64,000 nt of DNA from Aeromonas veronii (GTDB lineage Bacteria > Pseudomonadota > Gammaproteobacteria > Enterobacterales > Aeromonadaceae). The stretch covers positions 4,152,130 to 4,216,129 of the forward strand of contig CP101033.1 of assembly GCA_041319085.1 (NCBI GenBank), written 5' to 3'. A program made the translations under genes and the position numbers. Below are positions 22,176 to 30,094 of the stretch, piece by piece (position 1 is the stretch's first letter; the number at the start of each line of letters is the position of its first letter). The notes beneath the pieces are model-generated. The model made no database searches, was not told the DNA's origin, and saw only the letters and a list, made by a program, of their open reading frames with translations.

Positions 22176-22811
22176 ATGACAAAGTTGCAGCCGAATACAG
22201 TGATCCGTGCCGCCCTGGACCTGTTGAACGAGGTCGGCGTAGACGGTCTGACGACACGCAAACTGGCGGAACGGTTGGGGGTTCAGCAGCCGGCGCTTTA
22301 CTGGCACTTCAGGAACAAGCGGGCGCTGCTCGACGCACTGGCCGAAGCCATGCTGGCGGAGAATCATACGCATTCGGTGCCGAGAGCCGACGACGACTGG
22401 CGCTCATTTCTGATCGGGAATGCCCGCAGCTTCAGGCAGGCGCTGCTCGCCTACCGCGATGGCGCGCGCATCCATGCCGGCACGCGACCGGGCGCACCGC
22501 AGATGGAAACGGCCGACGCGCAGCTTCGCTTCCTCTGCGAGGCGGGTTTTTCGGCCGGGGACGCCGTCAATGCGCTGATGACAATCAGCTACTTCACTGT
22601 TGGGGCCGTGCTTGAGGAGCAGGCCGGCGAGCGCGGCGGCACCGTTGAACAGGCTCCGCTCTCGCCGCTGTTGCGGGCCGCGATAGACGCCTTCGACGAA
22701 GCCGGTCCGGACGCAGCGTTCGAGCAGGGACTCGCGGTGATTGTCGATGGATTGGCGAAAAGGAGGCTCGTTGTCAGGAACGTTGAAGGACCGAGAAAGG
22801 GTGACGATTGA
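22176..22811 (+). CDS. tetR(A): TetR class A repressor
   Basis: 211 residues from MTKLQPNTVIR. The N-terminal helix-turn-helix (LTTRKLAERLGVQQPALYW) binds tetO and the C-terminal domain binds tetracycline-Mg. It is divergent from tet(A). The loop reads EEQAGERGG, and I recall a slightly longer loop (216 residues) in Tn1721, so this may be an in-frame deletion variant. Confidence 0.93.
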   Translation: MTKLQPNTVIRAALDLLNEVGVDGLTTRKLAERLGVQQPALYWHFRNKRALLDALAEAMLAENHTHSVPRADDDWRSFLIGNARSFRQALLAYRDGARIHAGTRPGAPQMETADAQLRFLCEAGFSAGDAVNALMTISYFTVGAVLEEQAGERGGTVEQAPLSPLLRAAIDAFDEAGPDAAFEQGLAVIVDGLAKRRLVVRNVEGPRKGDD

Positions 22812-22896
22812 TCAGGACCGCTGCCGGAGCGCAACCCACTCACTACAGCAGAGCCATGTAGACAACATCCCCTCCCCCTTTCCACCGCGTCAGACG

Positions 22897-22923
22897 CCCG
22901 TAGCAGCCCGCTACGGGCTTTTT
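22897..22923 (+). terminator. Rho-independent terminator after tetR
   Basis: The stem CCCGTAGC/GCTACGGG with a 5-nt loop is followed by CTTTTTC. It lies between tetR and the dfrA1 cassette and would block read-through into the integron. Confidence 0.8.
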
Positions 22924-23111
22924 CATGCCCTGCCCTAGCGTCCAAGCCTCACGGCCGCGCTCGGCCTCTCTGGCGGCCTTCTGGCGCTCCTGCTGCGGCG
23001 TCCGCTCGTGGGCCGTGGCGCGGGTCCGCGCGCCGGCCTCGTGCGCCTGGCGCTCGCGGGCGAGGTCCAGGGCGGCCGTCTTCACGTTCTGCCTTGCGCA
23101 GATGAGATAGG
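22924..23111. other. GC-rich segment of uncertain origin joining tetR to the integron
   Basis: No convincing gene. It replaces nearly all of intI1. A similar sequence is, as I recall, next to tetR/oriV in IncP-1 plasmids, but I cannot verify this. The open frames over it look like GC-rich chance ORFs. Confidence 0.4.
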
Positions 23112-23267
23112 GGCGCAGTGGCGGTTTTCATGGCTTGTTATGACTGTTTTTTTGTACAGTCTATGCCTCGGGCATCCAAGCAGCAAGCGCGTTACGCCGT
23201 GGGTCGATGTTTGATGTTATGGAGCAGCAACGATGTTACGCAGCAGGGCAGTCGCCCTAAAACAAAG
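23112..23267 (+). other. attI1: Integron 5'-conserved segment remnant with attI1; intI1 reduced to its first 20 bp
   Basis: 23112-23131 (minus strand) is the start of intI1 (MKTATAP), after which the sequence diverges. From 23132 the attI1 region is intact up to the cassette junction at 23267/23268. The Pc promoter lies inside intI1 and is therefore gone. The P2 boxes TTGTTA and TACAGT are spaced by 14 bp, the inactive form. Confidence 0.88.
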
Positions 23268-23287
23268 TTAACCTCTGAGGAAGAATT

Positions 23288-23761
23288 GTGAAACTATCAC
23301 TAATGGTAGCTATATCGAAGAATGGAGTTATCGGGAATGGCCCTGATATTCCATGGAGTGCCAAAGGTGAACAGCTCCTGTTTAAAGCTATTACCTATAA
23401 CCAATGGCTGTTGGTTGGACGCAAGACTTTTGAATCAATGGGAGCATTACCCAACCGAAAGTATGCGGTCGTAACACGTTCAAGTTTTACATCTGACAAT
23501 GAGAACGTATTGATCTTTCCATCAATTAAAGATGCTTTAACCAACCTAAAGAAAATAACGGATCATGTCATTGTTTCAGGTGGTGGGGAGATATACAAAA
23601 GCCTGATCGATCAAGTAGATACACTACATATATCTACAATAGACATCGAGCCGGAAGGTGATGTTTACTTTCCTGAAATCCCCAGCAATTTTAGGCCAGT
23701 TTTTACCCAAGACTTCGCCTCTAACATAAATTATAGTTACCAAATCTGGCAAAAGGGTTAA
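23288..23761 (+). CDS. dfrA1: DfrA1 trimethoprim-insensitive dihydrofolate reductase
   Basis: A 157-residue reductase ([16 protein letters not shown]) carried in a gene cassette spanning 23268-23844. It replaces the trimethoprim-sensitive host enzyme in tetrahydrofolate synthesis. Sequence and length match DfrA1 and the frame is intact. With Pc absent, its transcription source is unclear. Confidence 0.96.
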
Positions 23762-23850
23762 CAAGTGGCAGCAACGGATTCGCAAACCTGTCACGCCTTT
23801 TGTACCAAAAGCCGCGCCAGGTTTGCGATCCGCTGTGCCAGGCGTTAAGG
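23757..23850 (+). repeat. attC: attC recombination site of the dfrA1 cassette
   Basis: An imperfect inverted repeat with core sites GTTAAC at the left and GCGTTAAGG at the right, typical of the ~95-bp dfrA1 59-base element. Confidence 0.88.
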
Positions 23851-23854
23851 CTAC

Positions 23855-24334
23855 ATGAAAATCGTACATTACGAAGCGAATGCACCATGGATAGGAAGAA
23901 TGAAATGCCCAAACCCAAAGTGTGGGAAGGAAACTCCTGCCTGGCAATCGAGCGGCATGAGCGACAGTTGCCCGCATTTTTTCTGTGATACTTGCTCGAA
24001 TGTAATCCATAGAGAGCAGGACCATGCATTACTGTATGAAAATGAAATCAATCAAGAGCTCTTGGATCGAATAGCAGCAACTCTTCCAGATTGCCCTTGC
24101 GGGGGTAGGTTTGTTCCTGGTGCAAACCCAAAGTGTCCGAGTTGCAAGACCGAGTACGTGCACCAATGGGATGCAGTGAAAAGGTTGAATGTACCTTTTA
24201 TGCCAATCTTGGATGGTTCCTGCTTGATTCGAGATAGGCTGTATTCGTATGAAGTATGCATTGGTTCTAAACCAAAATACTGGTGGCGTTTGTTCACAAA
24301 TGCCTTAACAAGTTTAGGCAAGGGACGCTCCTGA
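23855..24334 (+). CDS. OrfC, cassette-encoded zinc-ribbon protein of unknown function
   Basis: 159 residues in the second cassette (23845-24356). Several CxxC pairs (CPNPKCGK, CDTCSN, CPCGGRF, CPSCKTEY) suggest two zinc ribbons. It follows dfrA1 as the cassette commonly called orfC in Vibrio and Aeromonas integrons. Function unknown. The start overlaps the end of the dfrA1 attC. Confidence 0.82.
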   Translation: MKIVHYEANAPWIGRMKCPNPKCGKETPAWQSSGMSDSCPHFFCDTCSNVIHREQDHALLYENEINQELLDRIAATLPDCPCGGRFVPGANPKCPSCKTEYVHQWDAVKRLNVPFMPILDGSCLIRDRLYSYEVCIGSKPKYWWRLFTNALTSLGKGRS

Positions 24335-24360
24335 CGTCGCGCCCCTGCTAAAAGCGTTAG
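24302..24360 (+). repeat. attC: attC of the orfC cassette
   Basis: A short attC with core GCCTTAAC on the left and GCGTTAG on the right, ending at the 3'-conserved segment boundary (24356/24357). Confidence 0.75.
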
Positions 24361-24464
24361 ATGCACTAAGCACATAATTGCTCACAGCCAAACTATCAGG
24401 TCAAGTCTGCTTTTATTATTTTTAAGCGTGCATAATAAGCCCTACACAAATTGGGAGATATATC

Positions 24465-24812
24465 ATGAAAGGCTGGCTTTTTTTTGTTATCGCAATAGTT
24501 GGCGAAGTAATCGCAACATCCGCATTAAAATCTAGCGAGGGCTTTACTAAGCTTGCCCCTTCCGCCGTTGTCATAATCGGTTATGGCATCGCATTTTATT
24601 TTCTTTCTCTGGTTCTGAAATCCATCCCTGTCGGTGTTGCTTATGCAGTCTGGTCGGGACTCGGCGTCGTCATAATTACAGCCATTGCCTGGTTGCTTCA
24701 TGGGCAAAAGCTTGATGCGTGGGGCTTTGTAGGTATGGGGCTCATAATTGCTGCCTTTTTGCTCGCCCGATCCCCATCGTGGAAGTCGCTGCGGAGGCCG
24801 ACGCCATGGTGA
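24465..24812 (+). CDS. qacEdelta1: QacEdelta1 quaternary ammonium efflux protein
   Basis: A 115-residue SMR-family protein with four predicted membrane helices. The last helix is altered by the sul1 insertion (ends [13 protein letters not shown]). It is the standard first gene of the 3'-conserved segment and confers weak efflux of cationic disinfectants. It overlaps sul1 by 7 bp. Confidence 0.96.
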   Translation: MKGWLFFVIAIVGEVIATSALKSSEGFTKLAPSAVVIIGYGIAFYFLSLVLKSIPVGVAYAVWSGLGVVIITAIAWLLHGQKLDAWGFVGMGLIIAAFLLARSPSWKSLRRPTPW

Positions 24813-25645
24813 CGGTGTTCGGCATTCTGAATCTCACCGAGGACTCCTTCTTCGATGAGAGCCGGCGGCTAGACCCCGCCGGCGCTGTCACCGCGGCGAT
24901 CGAAATGCTGCGAGTCGGATCAGACGTCGTGGATGTCGGACCGGCCGCCAGCCATCCGGACGCGAGGCCTGTATCGCCGGCCGATGAGATCAGACGTATT
25001 GCGCCGCTCTTAGACGCCCTGTCCGATCAGATGCACCGTGTTTCAATCGACAGCTTCCAACCGGAAACCCAGCGCTATGCGCTCAAGCGCGGCGTGGGCT
25101 ACCTGAACGATATCCAAGGATTTCCTGACCCTGCGCTCTATCCCGATATTGCTGAGGCGGACTGCAGGCTGGTGGTTATGCACTCAGCGCAGCGGGATGG
25201 CATCGCCACCCGCACCGGTCACCTTCGACCCGAAGACGCGCTCGACGAGATTGTGCGGTTCTTCGAGGCGCGGGTTTCCGCCTTGCGACGGAGCGGGGTC
25301 GCTGCCGACCGGCTCATCCTCGATCCGGGGATGGGATTTTTCTTGAGCCCCGCACCGGAAACATCGCTGCACGTGCTGTCGAACCTTCAAAAGCTGAAGT
25401 CGGCGTTGGGGCTTCCGCTATTGGTCTCGGTGTCGCGGAAATCCTTCTTGGGCGCCACCGTTGGCCTTCCTGTAAAGGATCTGGGTCCAGCGAGCCTTGC
25501 GGCGGAACTTCACGCGATCGGCAATGGCGCTGACTACGTCCGCACCCACGCGCCTGGAGATCTGCGAAGCGCAATCACCTTCTCGGAAACCCTCGCGAAA
25601 TTTCGCAGTCGCGACGCCAGAGACCGAGGGTTAGATCATGCCTAG
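24806..25645 (+). CDS. sul1: Sul1 sulfonamide-insensitive dihydropteroate synthase
   Basis: 279 residues from [15 protein letters not shown]. The DHPS signature [12 protein letters not shown] and the [11 protein letters not shown] motif are present. It bypasses the sulfonamide-inhibited folate step. Frame intact and length standard. Confidence 0.97.
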   Translation: MVTVFGILNLTEDSFFDESRRLDPAGAVTAAIEMLRVGSDVVDVGPAASHPDARPVSPADEIRRIAPLLDALSDQMHRVSIDSFQPETQRYALKRGVGYLNDIQGFPDPALYPDIAEADCRLVVMHSAQRDGIATRTGHLRPEDALDEIVRFFEARVSALRRSGVAADRLILDPGMGFFLSPAPETSLHVLSNLQKLKSALGLPLLVSVSRKSFLGATVGLPVKDLGPASLAAELHAIGNGADYVRTHAPGDLRSAITFSETLAKFRSRDARDRGLDHA

Positions 25646-25772
25646 CATTCACCTTCCGGCCGCCCGCTAGCGGACCCTGGTCAGGTTCCGCGAAGGTGGG
25701 CGCAGACATGCTGGGCTCGTCAGGATCAAACTGCACTATGAGGCGGCGGTTCATACCGCGCCAGGGGAGCGA

Positions 25773-26272
25773 ATGGACAGCGAGGAGCCTCCGAACGTTC
25801 GGGTCGCCTGCTCGGGTGATATCGACGAGGTTGTGCGGCTGATGCACGACGCTGCGGCGTGGATGTCCGCCAAGGGAACGCCCGCCTGGGACGTCGCGCG
25901 GATCGACCGGACATTCGCGGAGACCTTCGTCCTGAGATCCGAGCTCCTAGTCGCGAGTTGCAGCGACGGCATCGTCGGCTGTTGCACCTTGTCGGCCGAG
26001 GATCCCGAGTTCTGGCCCGACGCCCTCAAGGGGAGGCCGCATATCTGCACAAGCTCGCGGTGCGACGGACACATGCGGGCCGGGGTGTCAGCTCCGCGCT
26101 GATCGAGGCTTGCCGCCATGCCGCGCGAACGCAGGGGTGCGCCAAGCTGCGGCTCGACTGCCACCCGAACCTGCGTGGCCTATACGAGCGGCTCGGATTC
26201 ACCCACGTCGACACTTTCAATCCCGGCTGGGATCCAACCTTCATCGCAGAACGCCTAGAACTCGAAATCTAA
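25773..26272 (+). pseudogene. Orf5 GNAT acetyltransferase of the 3'-conserved segment, frameshifted
   Basis: The N-terminal part (MDSEEPPNVRVACSGD) breaks at a run of four G (26030-26033). The C-terminal part (AAYLHKLAVRR to ERLELEI) follows in the next frame. One added G restores the usual 166-residue protein. Function not established. Same type of homopolymer deletion as in tet(A) and mrx. Confidence 0.9.
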
Positions 26273-26594
26273 CGTCCGTTCGGGCATCGAGGTCCATGTC
26301 GGGGTGGGACGGGCCCGTGGCTTCAAGATCACTTGCAGTCCGACCGCGATGTCTTGGTTGCGCGAGAGGTTGTCGATATCCTCCACTTCCATCATCAACC
26401 CTGGATAATGCCGCCGCCGTCATCGCCGCCGACGCCCGTGCCGGGCTTTTCGGGCCTGTCAGGCTTGCTCGGCCTTCAGCCTGCCTGGGCGAGATCTCCG
26501 GCGGACGGATTAACGGCGGAGCTTCGCCGCCTTTCGTGCGTGTGAAGGCCGAAGATAGTTCTCTCAAAAACATCCGTTTATGAGAGATACCAAA
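26273..26594 (+). other. Tail of the 3'-conserved segment (orf6 remnant)
   Basis: No intact gene. This is the end of the integron 3'-conserved segment leading to IRt, with only remnants of the orf6 reading frame. Confidence 0.6.
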
Positions 26595-26619
26595 TGTCAT
26601 TTTCAGAAGACGACTGCAC
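26595..26619 (+). repeat. Tn402-type IRt (copy 3), inverted relative to the others
   Basis: TGTCATTTTCAGAAGACG starts at 26595. The tniA-upstream sequence continues to IS6100 at 26718, giving a 123-bp fragment (26595-26717) as in In4-type integrons. Confidence 0.93.
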
Positions 26620-26717
26620 CAGTTGATTGGGCGTAATGGCTGTTGTGCAGCCAGCTCCTGACAGTTCAATATCAGAAGTGATCTGCACCAATCTCGACTA
26701 TGCTCAATACTCGTGTG

Positions 26718-27597
26718 GGCTCTGTTGCAAAAATCGTGAAGCTTGAGCATGCTTGGCGGAGATTGGACGGACGGAACGATGACGGATTTCAAGTGGCGCC
26801 ATTTCCAGGGTGATGTGATCCTGTGGGCGGTGCGCTGGTATTGTCGCTATCCGATCAGCTATCGCGACCTTGAGGAAATGCTGGCGGAACGCGGCATTTC
26901 GGTCGACCATACGACGATCTATCGCTGGGTCCAGTGCTACGCCCCGGAGATGGAGAAGCGGCTGCGCTGGTTCTGGCGGCGTGGCTTTGATCCGAGCTGG
27001 CGCCTGGATGAAACCTACGTCAAGGTGCGGGGCAAGTGGACCTACCTGTACCGGGCAGTCGACAAGCGGGGCGACACGATCGATTTCTACCTGTCGCCGA
27101 CCCGCAGCGCCAAGGCAGCGAAGCGGTTCCTGGGCAAGGCCCTGCGAGGCCTGAAGCACTGGGAAAAGCCTGCCACGCTCAATACCGACAAAGCGCCGAG
27201 CTATGGTGCAGCGATCACCGAATTGAAGCGCGAAGGAAAGCTGGACCGGGAGACGGCCCACCGGCAGGTGAAGTATCTCAATAACGTGATCGAGGCCGAT
27301 CACGGAAAGCTCAAGATACTGATCAAGCCGGTGCGCGGTTTCAAATCGATCCCCACGGCCTATGCCACGATCAAGGGATTCGAAGTCATGCGAGCCCTGC
27401 GCAAAGGACAGGCTCGCCCCTGGTGCCTGCAGCCCGGCATCAGGGGCGAGGTGCGCCTTGTGGAGAGAGCTTTTGGCATTGGGCCCTCGGCGCTGACGGA
27501 GGCCATGGGCATGCTCAACCACCATTTCGCAGCAGCCGCCTGATCGGCGCAGAGCGACAGCCTACCTCTGACTGCCGCCAATCTTTGCAACAGAGCC
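26718..27597 (+). mobile_element. IS6100: IS6100
   Basis: A complete 880-bp IS6-family element with GGCTCTGTTGCAAA ends. It is flanked by oppositely oriented tni-end fragments, the hallmark of In4-type 3' ends. Confidence 0.97.
26749..27543 (+). CDS. tnp6100: IS6100 transposase
   Basis: A 264-residue IS6-family DDE transposase (MLGGDWTDGTMTDFKWRHF; catalytic LDETYVKV, NTDKAPSY, NNVIEADH). Intact. Confidence 0.96.
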   Translation: MLGGDWTDGTMTDFKWRHFQGDVILWAVRWYCRYPISYRDLEEMLAERGISVDHTTIYRWVQCYAPEMEKRLRWFWRRGFDPSWRLDETYVKVRGKWTYLYRAVDKRGDTIDFYLSPTRSAKAAKRFLGKALRGLKHWEKPATLNTDKAPSYGAAITELKREGKLDRETAHRQVKYLNNVIEADHGKLKILIKPVRGFKSIPTAYATIKGFEVMRALRKGQARPWCLQPGIRGEVRLVERAFGIGPSALTEAMGMLNHHFAAAA

Positions 27598-27649
27598 TCC
27601 GTCGCCATGCTCACCTCGCTTTGGTGCACACGAGTATTGAGCATAGTCG
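27598..27649 (-). other. 52-bp tniA start fragment in opposite orientation to copy 3
   Basis: Bases identical to the tniA start region (compare 4739-4789), truncated by IS26 copy 4. It is the second arm of the inverted tni ends around IS6100. Confidence 0.85.
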
Positions 27650-28469
27650 GGCACTGTTGCAAATAGTCGGTGGTGATAAACTTATCATCCCCTTTTGCTG
27701 ATGGAGCTGCACATGAACCCATTCAAAGGCCGGCATTTTCAGCGTGACATCATTCTGTGGGCCGTACGCTGGTACTGCAAATACGGCATCAGTTACCGTG
27801 AGCTGCAGGAGATGCTGGCTGAACGCGGAGTGAATGTCGATCACTCCACGATTTACCGCTGGGTTCAGCGTTATGCGCCTGAAATGGAAAAACGGCTGCG
27901 CTGGTACTGGCGTAACCCTTCCGATCTTTGCCCGTGGCACATGGATGAAACCTACGTGAAGGTCAATGGCCGCTGGGCGTATCTGTACCGGGCCGTCGAC
28001 AGCCGGGGCCGCACTGTCGATTTTTATCTCTCCTCCCGTCGTAACAGCAAAGCTGCATACCGGTTTCTGGGTAAAATCCTCAACAACGTGAAGAAGTGGC
28101 AGATCCCGCGATTCATCAACACGGATAAAGCGCCCGCCTATGGTCGCGCGCTTGCTCTGCTCAAACGCGAAGGCCGGTGCCCGTCTGACGTTGAACACCG
28201 ACAGATTAAGTACCGGAACAACGTGATTGAATGCGATCATGGCAAACTGAAACGGATAATCGGCGCCACGCTGGGATTTAAATCCATGAAGACGGCTTAC
28301 GCCACCATCAAAGGTATTGAGGTGATGCGTGCACTACGCAAAGGCCAGGCCTCAGCATTTTATTATGGTGATCCCCTGGGCGAAATGCGCCTGGTAAGCA
28401 GAGTTTTTGAAATGTAAGGCCTTTGAATAAGACAAAAGGCTGCCTCATCGCTAACTTTGCAACAGTGCC
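27650..28469 (+). mobile_element. IS26: IS26 copy 4
   Basis: A complete 820-bp IS26 in plus orientation. Flanks CATAGTCG and GCGCGACG differ. Confidence 0.98.
27713..28417 (+). CDS. tnp26: IS26 transposase (copy 4)
   Basis: Intact 234-residue IS6-family transposase, Gly184 form. Confidence 0.97.
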   Translation: MNPFKGRHFQRDIILWAVRWYCKYGISYRELQEMLAERGVNVDHSTIYRWVQRYAPEMEKRLRWYWRNPSDLCPWHMDETYVKVNGRWAYLYRAVDSRGRTVDFYLSSRRNSKAAYRFLGKILNNVKKWQIPRFINTDKAPAYGRALALLKREGRCPSDVEHRQIKYRNNVIECDHGKLKRIIGATLGFKSMKTAYATIKGIEVMRALRKGQASAFYYGDPLGEMRLVSRVFEM

Positions 28470-28470
28470 G

Positions 28471-28563
28471 CGCGACGAGCAGCAGCACCAGGAGCAGAAG
28501 CACGTCGAGAAAAAGCAACAGCAGATCGAGCAGCGCCCACGGCGGGCCGCTCGCATCGGATAA
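28471..28563 (+). pseudogene. C-terminal remnant of a Gln/Glu-rich protein cut by IS26
   Basis: Thirty residues (RDEQQHQEQKHVEKKQQQ onward, ending AARIG) in frame up to IS26. The composition suggests the charged tail of a large plasmid mobilisation protein; identity not recognised. Confidence 0.35.
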
Positions 28564-28667
28564 GTCGAAAAATCCGGCTAAAGTGGCCGAGCTGCACATC
28601 AGGCCGCGCGGTTTTCCTCCCTGATCGCCGGCGCGGTTTCTTCCTCCCTGAACCGCATGCAGACTTG

Positions 28668-28698
28668 CCGCCTCGGACACCCCGAGGCGGTTTTTTTT
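28668..28698 (+). terminator. Strong hairpin terminator
   Basis: The stem CCGCCTCGG/CCGAGGCGG with a 5-nt loop is followed by eight T. It closes whatever was transcribed from the truncated left side. Confidence 0.85.
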
Positions 28699-28710
28699 CG
28701 CCTCGCTCGA

Positions 28711-28923
28711 GCATCGCCGCATCCGACGATGCCGAGACGACCAGGCCGCGCACGTCGAGCTGCAGCATCGCCATTGCCGACGATGGCACCAGGTCGCCGG
28801 CGGTGGCCACCGACCTCGAGCTCGCATCGCCACATCCGACGATGCGCGCCGGCGTCGACCATCGCCAGGTCTGACGATGGCGGCCGCCCTGCCCTGGATC
28901 TCGCATCGCCATTTCTGGCGATG
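28711..28923. repeat. Five related inverted repeats upstream of a resolvase gene
   Basis: Dyads of the form CATCG-N10-CGATG occur at 28711-28732, 28766-28785, 28823-28846, 28859-28880 and 28904-28923. Centre spacings are 54, 59, 35 and 44 bp. They lie 126 bp before the resolvase start. Probably protein-binding sites, perhaps a resolution or partition site. Confidence 0.8.
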
Positions 28924-29048
28924 AGATCCACGGAGCGGCCATTTAGACCCGCCAATAACGACCCGGCCAAGATAAATCGCATGACGGCCTTTTTGGCCGG
29001 GGGTAGCATGACCGGACACTTTGCGTATGCCCAAAGGAGCCCGCAAGT

Positions 29049-29774
29049 ATGCGCAGGACGAAGCCAGTAGCCGCGCCGATGGTGGCGCGGGTCTATCTGC
29101 GCGTCAGCACCGACGCGCAGGACTTGGAACGCCAAGAGGCGATCAAGGCCGCCGGCTACTACGTCGCCGGCATCTACCGTGAGAAGGCATCCGGCGCACG
29201 CGCCGACCGGCCTGAGCTGCTGCGCATGATCGGCGACCTACAGCCCGGCGAGGTGGTCATTGCCGAGAAGATCGACCGCATCAGCCGCCTACCTTTGCCC
29301 GAGGCCGAGCGCCTGGTGGCCTCGATACAGGCCAAAGGCGCACGCCTGGCCGTCCCTGGCGTGGTCGATCTATCCGACCTGGCGGCCGAGGCCCAGGGCG
29401 TCGCCAAGATCGTGCTGGAAGCCGTGCAGATCATGCTTTTTCGCCTGGCCTTGCAGATGGCCCGCGACGACTACGAGGACAGGCGCGAACGCCAGCGCCA
29501 AGGCATTGAGTTGGCCCGCCAGGCCGGGCGGTACAAGGGCCGCCGTGCTGATCCGAAGCGCCGCGCCCAAGTTGTCGCGCTGCGCAAGTCCGGCTACAGC
29601 ATCAACAAGACCGCCGAGCTGGCCGGGTACAGTGCGGCCCAGGTGAAACGGATATGGGCCGAGGTCAGCCAGGCCGAAGCGAAGCAGCACGGCGCGTTCG
29701 TGGAGGACGCATTGACGGAAGCCGATGCCCTGGCCGCTGTCGGCCAGGATGAGCGCCAGGAGGAAAGGGCATGA
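29049..29774 (+). CDS. Serine resolvase (second, related to a GIsul2-type backbone?)
   Basis: 241 residues. The catalytic domain has RVYLRVSTDAQDLERQ, AEKIDRISRL, the hinge YEDRRERQRQGIELARQ and the helix-turn-helix SINKTAELAGYSAAQVKRI, then an acidic tail. AGGAG lies 9 nt before the ATG. It shares layout with the resolvase at 14495. In GIsul2-type islands a resolvase gene is, as I recall, part of the backbone. It overlaps the next ORF by 4 bp. Confidence 0.88.
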   Translation: MRRTKPVAAPMVARVYLRVSTDAQDLERQEAIKAAGYYVAGIYREKASGARADRPELLRMIGDLQPGEVVIAEKIDRISRLPLPEAERLVASIQAKGARLAVPGVVDLSDLAAEAQGVAKIVLEAVQIMLFRLALQMARDDYEDRRERQRQGIELARQAGRYKGRRADPKRRAQVVALRKSGYSINKTAELAGYSAAQVKRIWAEVSQAEAKQHGAFVEDALTEADALAAVGQDERQEERA

Positions 29775-29995
29775 AGAAGCCGAACCAAGACGACGAGCCG
29801 TTTTTCATCACCGAGGAGATTGCGGCCGAAATGATCGCCGGCGGCTATGAGTTCGAGCTGCCGCCCATTCCTTGCACCATCCGCCTACGCGACGTGCTGG
29901 AGCGCATGACCGATGCTGAGCTAGCATTGCAGCCGGGCGAGATCGCCGACCAGGAGCGTGAACGCTGCCGGCGCAAGCCGTGTTCAACCTCATGA
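29771..29995 (+). CDS. Small acidic protein downstream of the resolvase
   Basis: 74 residues (MKKPNQDDEPFFITEEIAA). The ATG overlaps the resolvase stop (ATGA), so the two are coupled. Not recognised; the natural C-terminus may have been changed by rearrangement. Confidence 0.55.
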   Translation: MKKPNQDDEPFFITEEIAAEMIAGGYEFELPPIPCTIRLRDVLERMTDAELALQPGEIADQERERCRRKPCSTS

Positions 29996-30001
29996 TCTGG
30001 T

Positions 30002-30094
30002 CATGGTATTTTTCATGGCACTGAGCCTGATAGTTCTTGCAAATTGTTGTCACTAAAGGGTTTTGTGTGCTTGTTTACAATCGAGTGGGAGTGA
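30002..30094 (+). other. Attachment-like junction ending in a GuaA C-terminal sequence
   Basis: CATGGTATTTTTCATGG (30002-30018) and, 52 bp further on, CTTGTTTACAATC-GAGTGGG recur with identical spacing at 37436-37523. Bases 30080-30094 read ATC GAG TGG GAG TGA, i.e. IEWE-stop, the C-terminus of GuaA, the known target of GIsul2-type islands. Interpreted as an island-end/attB junction taken along with ISCR2. Confidence 0.55.

Noticed and set aside
22949..23131. Open frame starting MKTATAP as a possible short integrase
   Set aside because: Only the first seven residues are IntI1; the rest is unrelated GC-rich sequence, so it is a fusion artefact of the deletion.
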